IMG/VR virus record: IMGVR_UViG_3300029922_000031
Coordinates: 1 to 64,000 of that record
Direction: 5' to 3' (one strand)
Length of the DNA: 64,000 bases
Origin: a virus
Shown: positions 30,923 through 39,800 of the stretch, piece after piece
How positions within the stretch are numbered: position 1 is the first letter of the stretch
How the letters are laid out: each line of letters starts with the position of its first letter
The notes under the pieces: model-generated
Database searches by the model: none
What the model was told of the DNA's origin: nothing
The model's input: only the letters and a program-made list of their open reading frames with translations
Made by a program: the position numbers and the translations under genes

Positions 30923-30945
30923 TATAGCGCTCGTTTAGAGGCTGT
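30923..30945 (-). promoter_or_regulatory. GCTATA promoter
   Basis: Minus strand GAGCGCTATAGAGGG with CTCTAAACGAG upstream, about 55 bases before the ASCH start. Confidence 0.5.
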
Positions 30946-31354
30946 TCACAAAGACCAATGGAAGAAGAACCTCCCGCCAGAAGATCACAGCCAGGAAGAT
31001 GCCGTACTCGATGCCCACCAGCGCTGCGAATGCGGCGAGCTTGTCGCTCCAATGATGGCGCTTTACCGCGCTCTCGGCTCTGCGAGCCCGCTCCAGATAG
31101 ACGTTGTTCGCCGTTTGAAGATCGCTGCACTGACGCAAGGACGCATGGAGCAGCATCTTGAACGTGAGGTTGTCGAACTTGGCGTTGCCCCAAGCGGTCA
31201 CGCTGTCCTGTATGCGAATGCGAGCCGCCGTCAGCTCCTCCTTCAGAGCGACGACTTTGGTTTGATGCTCTTGACCAAGGAGTCGCTCGCTCTCCAGCCA
31301 GGTGATCTTAGCGATCAGTTGGTCGCGAGTGAAGTCGTCGAGGTTCTCGCTCAC
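30935..31354 (-). CDS. Coiled-coil protein with a C-terminal membrane anchor, 139 aa
   Basis: Long helix (ITWLESERLLGQEHQTKVVA) followed by FAALVGIEYGIFLAVIFW near the C-terminus, a single hydrophobic span. Coupled by ATGA to the recombinase gene. A membrane tether for DNA is a guess only. Confidence 0.62.
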   Translation of the reverse strand: MSENLDDFTRDQLIAKITWLESERLLGQEHQTKVVALKEELTAARIRIQDSVTAWGNAKFDNLTFKMLLHASLRQCSDLQTANNVYLERARRAESAVKRHHWSDKLAAFAALVGIEYGIFLAVIFWREVLLPLVFVNSL

Positions 31355-32415
31355 GCTACGGCCTCGTCATCTTCGACGACCGCGACGACCGGCGGCTCAT
31401 AAGCCTTCGGCAGAAGGGCAATCAGTTCGTTCCAGGCGCCGGCCTTCTCGAGCTTCTCGGCGAGCGCTGCGGCGTAGTGCTTTACGCCGCCCCAAACGAT
31501 GTAGGCGCCTGCCGTTTCGAGCAGTTTCTCGCGGTTGAGGAAGTCGATCAGCGAGCGATAGTAGGCGAACTTGCCGGTGCCGTCGGGCTGGAACTCGAAG
31601 CGCCAGGTGGCGCCGAGGAACGGCCGCGCGACCTTGTTCTTGATGATCTGCGCGGTGATCTGGGCGCCGAGAACGTCCTTGTCCTTCCTGATCTGCGCCG
31701 AGCCGAGCATGACGCGCTGCGAGGCGTAGAACTTCGGCGCGTCGCCGCCGGGCGTGGTGCGCGGGTCGCCGTAGAGGACGCCGAGCTTGGTGCGAACCTG
31801 ATTGAGGAAGATCGCGCAGATGTTGAGCTCCTCGATATGCTGCGCGAATGCAGGCATTGCCGCCGACGTGGCGCGGGCGAGGGCGGTGTTGTCGTGCATC
31901 GAGCGCTGCTCGGCGGTCTTCTCGACGCCGGTCTTGGCGTCAAAGAGCGCCGTCTGCGGCACCATTGAGGCGAGCGAGTCGAAGCACCAGGCGATCGGCG
32001 CGTGCGGCGAGATCAGCTTCTTCTCGCGAATGTGCTGCGCGGCCAGAACGCAGAGGGCGATCGACGCTTCGAACGTGCGCGGCTTCTTGAACACGAAGCG
32101 GCCAGGCTTGATGTCCAGACCAAGCTTCGGAGCGAGAATGGTCGAGAAGCTCCGCTCGTGGTCGTTGAAGCCGGCGATGCCGCCCTGCTTCTGCGCGTTC
32201 GCCATGATCGCAGTCGCGATCGCTGTCTTGCCAGCCGAGGGTGGGCCGGCGATCTCGATCATGCGGCCGACGGCAGCGCCGCCATCCCAGCGGGAGGCGA
32301 GGGCGTAGTCGAGCTCCGGGTAGCCCGTCGAGAGGAACTGCGTGACGGTCGAGGGATCATCGTTATGGCCGATGATACCGTCGAGTGACTTGGCAATGTC
32401 AGATGCAGAGGTCAA
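31351..32415 (-). CDS. RecA/UvsX-like recombinase, 354 aa
   Basis: LSTGYPELDYALASRW leads to Walker A EIAGPPSAGKTAIATAI (~53-69), Walker B region APIAWCFDSLASM (~140) and the loop NQVRTKLGVLYGDPRTTPGG (~205), which fits the RecA L1/L2 region. Forms filaments on ssDNA and performs strand exchange. C-terminal acidic end VEDDEAVA is short. Gene names recA or uvsX both possible. Partners: SSB, SbcCD and the 36111 protein. Confidence 0.85.
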   Translation of the reverse strand: MTSASDIAKSLDGIIGHNDDPSTVTQFLSTGYPELDYALASRWDGGAAVGRMIEIAGPPSAGKTAIATAIMANAQKQGGIAGFNDHERSFSTILAPKLGLDIKPGRFVFKKPRTFEASIALCVLAAQHIREKKLISPHAPIAWCFDSLASMVPQTALFDAKTGVEKTAEQRSMHDNTALARATSAAMPAFAQHIEELNICAIFLNQVRTKLGVLYGDPRTTPGGDAPKFYASQRVMLGSAQIRKDKDVLGAQITAQIIKNKVARPFLGATWRFEFQPDGTGKFAYYRSLIDFLNREKLLETAGAYIVWGGVKHYAAALAEKLEKAGAWNELIALLPKAYEPPVVAVVEDDEAVA

Positions 32416-32427
32416 TGAATTGATTCC

Positions 32428-32907
32428 TTATTTGTCCAGAAGAGTGATGCCGGTCTCAGGGTCGAGCTCGGCACCCTTGAGAAGAGGCGACTCGAGCGCG
32501 GCATGAGTGAGCTTGCCGGCCTGCTCGGTGTTCGGGGAGTTCGCTGAGATGCGGCCGGTGGGCTTCTTCCACTCGGGGCGGGGAGGGGCCACAGGAAGCG
32601 CCGCCGGCGCGGCCGGCTGAGTCTGCGGGACGATCGGGGCCGCGTAGTGAACTGCCGGCGCAGCGGCCAATGGAGCGTCCCAGGAGAACTCGCCGGCGGA
32701 GATGATTACGCGGTCCTTGCGCGCCTGCTCCTCGACCTTGGCCAGCGTCGCCCGGAGGAAGCCAAACACCTTCTCGAACTGGTCAGCACCGATCGTGCTG
32801 CCTTCCTTCTCCAGGAGCTTGAGCAGTTCGCCGAGTGATTTCCCGATTGTCTGAACCTGCGCCACGATGGCGCCGGCGCCGACGACCTTTCTCACGCCGC
32901 GGGGCAT
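32428..32907 (-). CDS. Hypothetical protein with Ala/Pro linker, 159 aa
   Basis: Helical N-terminus (TIGKSLGELLKLLEKEGSTI), a Pro/Ala linker at 80-115 and a short C-terminal segment (KLTHAALESPLLKGAELDPE). Coupled to the upstream gene by TGATG. No motif. Confidence 0.58.
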   Translation of the reverse strand: MPRGVRKVVGAGAIVAQVQTIGKSLGELLKLLEKEGSTIGADQFEKVFGFLRATLAKVEEQARKDRVIISAGEFSWDAPLAAAPAVHYAAPIVPQTQPAAPAALPVAPPRPEWKKPTGRISANSPNTEQAGKLTHAALESPLLKGAELDPETGITLLDK

Positions 32908-33140
32908 CAGAACACCTCCTCAATGAACTCGATCGCTCCTAAGCCCGCCTTCGGATATGACTTGACAAACTCCACCTCGCGATCGTCCTTCATCTGAACG
33001 ATTCGCAGGAAGTTGACGTCGCCGGTGCTGACGACGTGGAGGTGCCACTCCACCACATCGTTAGCGATCATCCTGCCGCCCAGCATAAGTTGGTAAACGA
33101 ACAGACTCGGCAGCTTTTTCTTCCAGAATTTCCAATTCAC
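32907..33140 (-). CDS. Hypothetical protein, 77 aa
   Basis: GTG at 33140 overlaps the exonuclease stop (GTGA); an upstream in-frame ATG at 33170 lies within that gene. Beta-rich (WHLHVVSTGDVNFLRIVQMK). Function unknown. Confidence 0.55.
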   Translation of the reverse strand: MNWKFWKKKLPSLFVYQLMLGGRMIANDVVEWHLHVVSTGDVNFLRIVQMKDDREVEFVKSYPKAGLGAIEFIEEVF

Positions 33141-34120
33141 GACGTCACTCCTTCGAAGGGTTCGATCCAATTGTCAAAGTCAGTCAGTATTGACTGAAAC
33201 ATCCAAGCCGAACAAAACTCACGAAAGCCTTCCTTGTCCAGCTTTGGTGAGGAGAGTGTCAGTCCATTGGGCTTCGGCGCAAGCCTACTGTCCAAGTTCA
33301 TCAGCATATCGTTACGTCTAAATATATCGTTCTTTTCGACGGACAGCGCGAAATCTTTGAGCTTCTTCGGAAGACTGTCCACATCCAGCGATTTGTCGAG
33401 AACCATATTGAAGAAGTTGGCGACCGAGCCGTACTTGCGAACCAGCTCGATCGCGCCCTTCTCACCGATGCCGCCGACGCCGGGGACTCCATCCGACGTG
33501 TCGCCCATCAGACACTTGACGTCAGCCCACTGGTCGGGCCGGCTGATGCCGACCCACTCGCCGGCGCGCTCGAAGCCCAAGCCGACACTGGCGGTGTTCT
33601 TGTTGTTCTCGCTGAAGGTCTTGAAGCCGATGCGCCGGTCGTTGATCACGTCCATCCATGTGACGCTCGGCCGCACGAGTTGTAGCCAGTCTTTGTCGCC
33701 CGACAGCATGAGAATACGGCGATCGCCGGCGTAGCGCTTAACCAGCATCGCCGCCAGGTCGTCCGCCTCGAGGTTCAAGGCGTGCATTCGCCTGACGCCG
33801 AGCAGGCCGAGCGCCTGGATCAGGAGCTTCTTCTGCGACTTGAAGCCCTTTCGGATCTCCGCGATCTTGAGCTCCTGCTTTGTCTCCGGCTCTTTGTTCC
33901 GTGACGCCTTGTATTCGGGGAAGCGCTCGTAGCGCCAGGATATGCCGTCGGCCAGGCTGATCGGGTTCAGCATGGGGAACGTCGCCAGAATCGAGCGTAG
34001 CCGGCGGATGAAGCCGAATACGACGTGCGTCTCCTGTTCGCCGATCGACAGGCGCTGGGTCGCGGCAGCCGCATGACCCCAGTTGCTTTCATCAATCAGC
34101 ATGAAGCCTTTGCTGCTCAT
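33137..34120 (-). CDS. 5'-3' exonuclease / flap endonuclease, 327 aa
   Basis: ATG at 34120 (MSSKGFMLIDESNWGH) is coupled to the upstream gene by ATGA. NLEADDLAAMLVKRY (~120), LSGDKDWLQL (~138) and GDTSDGVPGVGGIGEKGAIE (~190, helix-hairpin-helix) are the PIN/FEN family motifs of T5 D15, T4 RNase H and the Pol I 5' domain. Removes RNA primers and flaps. An operator copy lies within its last codons. Confidence 0.9.
   Translation of the reverse strand: MSSKGFMLIDESNWGHAAAATQRLSIGEQETHVVFGFIRRLRSILATFPMLNPISLADGISWRYERFPEYKASRNKEPETKQELKIAEIRKGFKSQKKLLIQALGLLGVRRMHALNLEADDLAAMLVKRYAGDRRILMLSGDKDWLQLVRPSVTWMDVINDRRIGFKTFSENNKNTASVGLGFERAGEWVGISRPDQWADVKCLMGDTSDGVPGVGGIGEKGAIELVRKYGSVANFFNMVLDKSLDVDSLPKKLKDFALSVEKNDIFRRNDMLMNLDSRLAPKPNGLTLSSPKLDKEGFREFCSAWMFQSILTDFDNWIEPFEGVTS
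33182..33195. promoter_or_regulatory. Palindromic operator-like site inside the exonuclease 3' end
   Basis: AGTCAGTATTGACT (extended TCAGTCAGTATTGACTGA, 18-base palindrome), 42 bases upstream of the GTG at 33140. Confidence 0.55.
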
Positions 34121-34356
34121 TTCAGGAGCTCCCGCGCTTCGCGGATCATCTCCCAGAGAGTCAGTGTCTCGCTGCACAGAAACTCGTCGTCGGTGCAGGC
34201 GAGTACATCGCCTTCGACGTCGTCGTCGCCCGTATTCATCTCGACCTGAGCAGCCTTGACGCGAGCGGCCATCGCCGGATCGTCATCGCCGGGCACGACC
34301 ATGCGCGCCATCTGTTCGACGAAGGCTTGAAGCCTCATTTGAAACGGATTGATCAT
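34117..34356 (-). CDS. Hypothetical protein, 79 aa
   Basis: MINPFQMRLQAFVEQMARMV, acidic (MNTGDDDVEGDVLACTDDEF), helical end. Overlaps the exonuclease start by ATGA. Stands next to the tRNA gene. Confidence 0.55.
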   Translation of the reverse strand: MINPFQMRLQAFVEQMARMVVPGDDDPAMAARVKAAQVEMNTGDDDVEGDVLACTDDEFLCSETLTLWEMIREARELLK

Positions 34357-34372
34357 GTCGCTGTCCTTGAAT

Positions 34373-34448
34373 TGGCTCCCAGGGCAGGGCTCGAACCTGC
34401 GACCGCTCGATTAACAGTCGAGCGCTCTACCAACTAAGCTACCTGGAA
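34373..34448 (-). tRNA. tRNA-Asn (anticodon GUU)
   Basis: Acceptor arms TTCCAGG/CCTGGGA, anticodon stem CTCGA/TCGAG around CTGTTAA, T arm GCAGG TTCGAGC CCTGC, and an encoded 3' CCA. 76 nucleotides, the only tRNA seen in the window. It may offset codon-use differences or replace host tRNA damaged by defence nucleases. Confidence 0.96.
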
Positions 34449-34467
34449 TAGATCGCTGAAAGAAATT

Positions 34468-34513
34468 GGGTGGGCGCTACGTGAGACTGTGGATCTCTCG
34501 CGCGCGCCCACCC
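34468..34513 (-). terminator. Long hairpin downstream of the SSB gene
   Basis: GGGTGGGCGC (34468-34477) pairs with GCGCCCACCC (34504-34513), a 10-bp GC-rich stem. On the minus strand it is followed by AATTTCTTTC, U-rich, so it should end transcription after ssb and before the tRNA. Confidence 0.7.
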
Positions 34514-34549
34514 TATCGACCGTCGGCAGCGACGACGACGGCCTGTTCC

Positions 34550-35626
34550 TTAGATCGCGTCGAGCTCCGCGAGGATCGAATTGACCTCGCTCGGATCGAG
34601 ATCGGTCGACTCTTCCATCGCCGTGCCCGGCGCCGAAGGTGCGGGCTTCTCGACGGCCGCAGTTTTCTCGACGGCCGCAGTCTTGGCCTTCGCCGCCTTC
34701 GCCTTCGCGGCGGCCGCAGTCTTGGCGGCGTCAGCAGCGTCGGCGGCGGCAACCAGTCGGCGCATCTTGTCCATTTCGGACTCGACCGCCACGACGGGCT
34801 CGGCTTCGGTTTCGGTAGCGACGATCTCCTCGGCGATCTTCTCGATCTCCGGATCGACCACCGCTTCGGCGACACGCGCCGACGGACTGGTCAGCAACGC
34901 CGCCGATCTCGGCCCAGCGATCGCAATGCCCGACGTCGAAATGCCGGTCATGTTGACGATGGACGTGATCGCCTTCGTCTCTTCTCCGCGGAAGAACTCG
35001 CGTTCAACCAGGGCGAACAGGTCGACGGCCTTGTCGATCGACGCCTTCGAAACAGGCTTCGCGCTGGGGTGAGGCATGACGGTATATTTGGTGTCGAAGC
35101 CCTTGCCAGTGCGCTCGATGGTGAAGTCGAAGCCCTTCTCGTAGTCGAGAATGTTGCCACTCTCGGCCTCGTATTCGTCGATCATGGAGAGGATCGTACC
35201 GAAAGTGGTCGGCGTCACCTCGAACGGAACCGGATCCTCGGAAGCATCCGGGCCGGAGCGAATGACGGCGTTCAACAGAACGGCCTTCTTCGCCTTCCAT
35301 TCCGTCATCAGCTTGATGTCGTCGTCGGAGACGGCACCCTTGATAGCGCGTTCGACAGCGGCGGCGACAGGACTCGGGGTGCCGTAGACGATGTCGGAGT
35401 TGCCGACGACTGCGACGGGCTTGCCGCCCATCTCGGTCTTGATCCAGTGGACGCCGTACTCGAGCCAGAACTGGCCGGGGACCGCAAGCGGACCCATCGC
35501 CTGGACTGGCAGAATGCGAAGACGGGTCTTGCCCTCCTTCGCCTTCTTGATCTCGTTGGTTCCACGAGAATATTTGTTCTTCGCGCCTTTGATCAGCGCG
35601 AGCATAGCGGGAGACATGGTAGCCAT
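34550..35626 (-). CDS. ssb: gp32-like single-stranded DNA-binding protein, 358 aa
   Basis: FWLEYGVHWIKTEMGGKPVA, then EWKAKKAVLLNAVIRSG, FEVTPTTFGTILSMIDEY and IERTGKGFDTKYTVMPHPSA give the OB-fold core as in T4 gp32-like proteins of phages. Residues ~270-330 are Ala/Lys-rich with repeats (KTAAVEKTAAVEK) and the C-terminus DLDPSEVNSILAELDAI is the acidic tail that recruits partners. Coats ssDNA in replication and recombination. Confidence 0.85.
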   Translation of the reverse strand: MATMSPAMLALIKGAKNKYSRGTNEIKKAKEGKTRLRILPVQAMGPLAVPGQFWLEYGVHWIKTEMGGKPVAVVGNSDIVYGTPSPVAAAVERAIKGAVSDDDIKLMTEWKAKKAVLLNAVIRSGPDASEDPVPFEVTPTTFGTILSMIDEYEAESGNILDYEKGFDFTIERTGKGFDTKYTVMPHPSAKPVSKASIDKAVDLFALVEREFFRGEETKAITSIVNMTGISTSGIAIAGPRSAALLTSPSARVAEAVVDPEIEKIAEEIVATETEAEPVVAVESEMDKMRRLVAAADAADAAKTAAAAKAKAAKAKTAAVEKTAAVEKPAPSAPGTAMEESTDLDPSEVNSILAELDAI

Positions 35627-35671
35627 TGTGCTTGGTTCTTTCGTGCTTTTAGAGACTTTGGGTTCTTGCCT

Positions 35672-35753
35672 CTTCGCGAAGTCGCGAATTAGCTAACTCT
35701 ATTATAGCGAGAAACGAGCGGTCTGACGTGGGAAAAGTAAGTCAGAATTGATG
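35672..35753 (-). promoter_or_regulatory. ssb promoter region with operator and CTTCGCGAAG palindrome
   Basis: GCTATAATAG (35703-35708) with GTCAGACCGCTC upstream is a near-perfect promoter for ssb. AGTCAGAATTGATG (35740-35753) lies upstream of it, and CTTCGCGAAG (35672-35681) lies downstream in the leader. Confidence 0.7.
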
Positions 35754-35756
35754 GGT

Positions 35757-35840
35757 CGCGGTCGGCGGGCTCTATGCGGTTAAATGCCGCGATCTTGCCT
35801 GTTCATGTCGACCCGATCTATGCCAAGCGAGCCGACCGCG
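35757..35840 (-). ncRNA. Possible structured RNA, 84 nt, 10-bp closing stem
   Basis: CGCGGTCGGC (35757-35766) and GCCGACCGCG (35831-35840) are fully complementary, with an inner GCGG/CCGC hairpin around the bases at 35776-35790. It has no tRNA arms and lies between the 36101 gene's stop and the ssb promoter. It may be a terminator, a leader or a stable RNA; the call is based on pairing only. Confidence 0.4.
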
Positions 35841-35852
35841 AAACTTGGTAGG

Positions 35853-36101
35853 TCAGTCGCGAGGCGGCCAAACCCAATAGCGGGACGACCCGCCGAGCGA
35901 GTCATTCTTGTGAGCGACGGAGCCGGCGTAGAAATCATCGCCGAAGGGCACGAAGACCTTCAGATTGGCGTAGGGGCCGTCAGGGAACACCTGCGCGACC
36001 AGCGCTGCGTAGGGGCCTTTACCCGCACCGTTGTTGGCGTCGTCGAACTTGGCGTCGTCGTAGTAGTGGACGATGCGGCCGACGGTTGCTTTCTGAGTCA
36101 T
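35853..36101 (-). CDS. Conserved small phage protein, 82 aa
   Basis: GRIVHYYDDAKFDDANNGAG, KGPYAALVAQVFPDGPYANL, KVFVPFGDDF and a final RYWVWPPRD: the layout of a small beta protein widespread in phages (GRIVHYY...G-x-GP-A-A-x-V...WPP). Function unknown. Confidence 0.72.
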   Translation of the reverse strand: MTQKATVGRIVHYYDDAKFDDANNGAGKGPYAALVAQVFPDGPYANLKVFVPFGDDFYAGSVAHKNDSLGGSSRYWVWPPRD

Positions 36102-36110
36102 GTTGTTTCC

Positions 36111-36620
36111 TTAGCTGCTCGCACCGGCGAGTCTCGCGGCCACCCGCGAGCCCATCGCCTGCACGCCTTCCTGCGCGACGGACTTGGCCCTCAAGGACAA
36201 CTCGCCCCGCATTTCTTCCCGCTCGGTCGACCCGTGCTGGATCAGCATGTCCTTGCGCTGCCGGAAGGCGTCGACCGCCGTACGGGCAACCGCCTCGACC
36301 TGCTTCGCCTCGTTCAGCGCCAGGCGCAGACTGATGACGACTGGATCACAGTCGACTTCCTTGTCGAGCGTCGCGACGGCGACCTTCTCGCCGGCCGCCG
36401 CGTAGCTGTCCCGCAGCTTGCGGTAAATCTTCGACTTGCCGAGATCCAGGAGAAGCTCGAAGTCATCGACCTGCTTCGCCGCCTGCGACGCCAGCACGCC
36501 GTAGTGAACGTACAGAGAGGCTTGCTGCATCATCGCCGTGCTGAGATCGGCGAGTGAGTAGGCCAGGTCCTTCTTGACCTGGTCCTTGTCGATGAAGTTG
36601 GTGATCTTGCGCGTCGACAT
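36111..36620 (-). CDS. Helical protein, possible recombination mediator, 169 aa
   Basis: DLAYSLADLSTAMMQQASLY, LASQAAKQVDDFELLLDLGK and VVISLRLALNEAKQVEAVAR form a long helical hairpin as in small UvsY-like or tail-chaperone-like helical phage proteins. It sits next to ssb and 4 kb from the RecA-like gene, which favours a recombination accessory. Not firmly identified. Confidence 0.5.
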   Translation of the reverse strand: MSTRKITNFIDKDQVKKDLAYSLADLSTAMMQQASLYVHYGVLASQAAKQVDDFELLLDLGKSKIYRKLRDSYAAAGEKVAVATLDKEVDCDPVVISLRLALNEAKQVEAVARTAVDAFRQRKDMLIQHGSTEREEMRGELSLRAKSVAQEGVQAMGSRVAARLAGASS

Positions 36621-36633
36621 TTGCTTCTCTGTA

Positions 36634-36657
36634 AGTCAGCGTTGATCTATGTATAGC
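36634..36657 (-). promoter_or_regulatory. GCTATA promoter with palindromic operator
   Basis: AGTCAGCGTTGATC (36634-36647) overlaps the expected start from GTGCTATACAT (36652-36657), with GTGCAAACCGC upstream, the same upstream block as at 25346. Confidence 0.7.
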
Positions 36658-36681
36658 ACGAAATAAGCGGTTTGCACGCGG

Positions 36682-36837
36682 TCAGTCGTCTTCCTCGTGA
36701 TCGTCCGTGAGAATCTCGACGTTCTTGGACTGACACTGAGGACAGCCGTCGAACTCAAGCTCGCTGAGATCCGCGACGCCACCCTTGCCGCAGTCCACAC
36801 AGCGGAAAGCAACCCATTCGTCATCACCCATAGCCAT
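36682..36837 (-). CDS. Small zinc-ribbon protein, 51 aa
   Basis: MAMGDDEWVAFRCVDCGKGG, then CPQC at ~33 and an acidic end (DDHEEDD). Two C-x-x-C pairs make a zinc knuckle. GGAG lies 6 bases before the ATG at 36837, and the gene is 11 bases below the DnaE stop. Similar small ribbons often bind polymerase or helicase. Confidence 0.68.
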   Translation of the reverse strand: MAMGDDEWVAFRCVDCGKGGVADLSELEFDGCPQCQSKNVEILTDDHEEDD

Positions 36838-36848
36838 AATTCACTCCA

Positions 36849-39800
36849 TCAGATCAGTGATTGAACCGCGTCGAAGACCTTGATCAGGCTGTCGAATTTC
36901 TCGGGCGCATGGTAGATTTCACCCGGATTAAAGCCGACCACCAGGTTAGCGTCGTAAGTTGCGCTGTAGTGAATCGAGCCGGCGTCGTCCGAAGCCTTGC
37001 CCTTGAAGTCGGGCAGAAAGGTTCGCACGGTTGTCCCGCCCATCAGGACGATGATTGGCGGCTTGATGATGTCCAGTTCCTTGTCGAGAAAGGGGCGATA
37101 GGTCTTGAGCTCCTCGGCCGAGACCTGCTTGCCCTCCTTTGGACGCTTGATCAGCGCCGTCCAATAGCCCTGGTCGACCCGTAGGCCGACTTCATCCATC
37201 GCAGCCTGCGTCTGCTCGACCGCGTAGGGGCGCCGGCTAGGCGAGGACATGAACATCATATTGGCCTCTTCCTCGGCAGCCGAGGGCGCGTCGAAGATGA
37301 TGGCGAACTCGGCGTCCTCGGAAGCATAGGCTCGGACGGGCACGCCGTCCTTCACCACTGCCGAGAGCATGACGTTGTAGAGCTTCTCCAGGCGCCGGCG
37401 ATCGGGCTCCTCCAGGGCCATTTCCCGGTGGATGGGTACGATGCTCGTCACCAGGCCGGGGATTAGCTCGCGCTGGTCCTTGATCCTGGTCGGGCTATCG
37501 ATCGGGACGTGGGTCGGTTCGATCGCCGCGAAGCAGCCGATCCTATTAAGAAGTTCGATCTTAGCGACGTTGACCAGGCGTCTATTAACGCGCGCCGATA
37601 AGTCGGCCATGCTGTCGAACTTGCGATAGCCTGCCGTGCCGTCGCCTCTAGCCTCGACGATCGCCGCGGCCGCGTTCTCGGAAAGCCCTTTGACGCGCGT
37701 GAAAGGGATCATGAGCTTGAAGTCCGTGATGATTTCGAACCGCTCGGTGGCAAGGTTGATCTCGGGCATGTCGATCGTCACGCCATGTGAGGCGGCGTCG
37801 GCGAGTAGGGCAGGGAGCTTCTCGTCCTTCACCAGCGAGAGCGTCGCGGCGAAATACTCGACCGGATAGTAGGTCTTCAGCCACATCGCCTGGTAGGAGA
37901 TCAGCGTGTATTCGACCGAGTGAGACTTGTTGAAGCCGTAGCCGGCGAAGCCTTCGATCTTGTCGAACAGATGACCCGCCCATTCGACGTCGCAGCCGAC
38001 TGTCTTGACGCACCCGTCGACGAACTTGCCGCGCTCCTTCTTCATCTCCTCGGGCAGCTTTTTGCCCATAATCTTGCGCAGCTTGTCGGCGTCCGGCGCC
38101 GAATAGCCGGCGATCACACGCGACGCCTGCATGACCTCTTCCTGATAGACGAAGACGCCATAGGTCTCTTTTAGAACTGCCTCGAGCAGCGGGTGGTCGT
38201 ATTCGACCGTCTCGATGCCCTGCTTGCGCTTCCAATAGGAGTCCATCATCCCCGACTCCATCGGGCCTGGCCGGTAGAGCGCGGTGGCGGCCGTGATGTC
38301 CTCGAAAGTGATCGTGCCGTCCTTGCCGAGCTCCTTGAGCAGGCGCCTCATGCCGCCCGACTCGAACTGGAACACGCCGGTCGTCTTGCCGATCGCGAAG
38401 TTGCCGAGCACCTTCTCGTCGTCGAGCGGGATCGACATAAGGTTGACCTTCGCCGAGTGCCGCTTGCGGATGTATTGGGTCGTCAGGTCGATAATGTCGA
38501 GGGTTTCGAGGCCCAGAAGATCCATCTTGATCAAGCCCTGGTCCTCGACGATGCGCTTGTCCCAACAGACCACTTTCTCAGCGCCCGATCGGCGCTCGAC
38601 GACCGCGCGCTCGACAATGTCGCAGCCGCCGACGATGACGCCGGCAGCGTGCTGGCCGAGGTTGCGCATGACGCCTTCAAGCTTGAGGCAGACGCCCCAG
38701 ATGGGCGGGAACTTGTCGCGGAAGGCGCCGATCTCAGCGACTTGCTCAGCCGCTTCGGTCAGAGGGACGTGCGCACCGTGCTTCTTTGGGGTCAGCTTCG
38801 AGCAGCCGAACTCCCTCTCCTCGAGCCCGAACGCCTTCGCGACGTCCCGGATGGCCGAAGCCGGCCCGAGGGTGGAGAAGTTTGAGACGCCAGCGACGCG
38901 CGCTGTGCCGTATTTGTTGACCAGATACTCGACGACCTCATGCCGGCGGGCCGACATGAAGTCCAAATCGGCGTCAGGCAGATCGAGACGATCGGGGTTG
39001 ATGAAGCGTTCGAACAGGAGGCCAAAGCGAATCGGGTCGCATTCGGTGATGCCCATGAGGTAAGCGACGAGCGAGCCGCCGACGGAGCCGCGGCCAGGTC
39101 CGACGAGAATGCCTTGCGACTTGGCGTAGTTGACGACGTCCTCGACAAGCAGAAAGTAGCCGGAAAAGCTCAGCGACTTGAGGATCTGAAGTTCGTAGAC
39201 CAGCCGAGGTCGATAGACCGCCTCCAGCTCCGCCTTCTCGGGCTTGTGACCGAAGACCGAGGCGCTGAAACGCTTGGCCCAGCCGAGCTTGCACTTTGCG
39301 ACGACCGCAGCGAACTCATCCGGCGCCATCTTCGGCAGCGAAGGCTTCTGCTTCTTCCACTCGTAGTGAACCAGATCGACGAGCTTCTCGGTGTTCATCA
39401 GCCCGTCTCTAAACGCGAGCGCCGTCTCCTTGGGGTCCATTCCGCGGGCGTTCAGCCGCTTGCAGCCCTCGACCACTTGCGACGCCAGCGCCGCATTCGC
39501 CATCGGATGAAGATCGCGAAACGCCGGCGACTTGTTCCACATCGACGATAGCGGCGTGTTCGAACAGATCGCGCCCATCACCTCGGTCGCATCCGCTTCA
39601 TTCTCGTCGTAGCAGACGGGGCGTGTGACAAGCGGTAGGAAGCCATACGTGCGTGCCGCTTCGATCGCCTTCTTGTTGAGGGTGTCGAACAGCGGCGTGT
39701 TGACCGGCGTGAGCGTGACGAAGACATTAGAAGCACTGAGAGCGTCGCGAATTTTTGAGAGTATCAACGTAGCATCGCGATGCCCCAACACGCTGTAGAC

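Noticed and set aside
34466-35692. 408-codon plus-strand frame opposite ssb
   Set aside because: Arg/Asp/Gly-rich shadow of the SSB gene.
35757-35840. tRNA
   Set aside because: Acceptor-like stem only; no D, anticodon or T arms.
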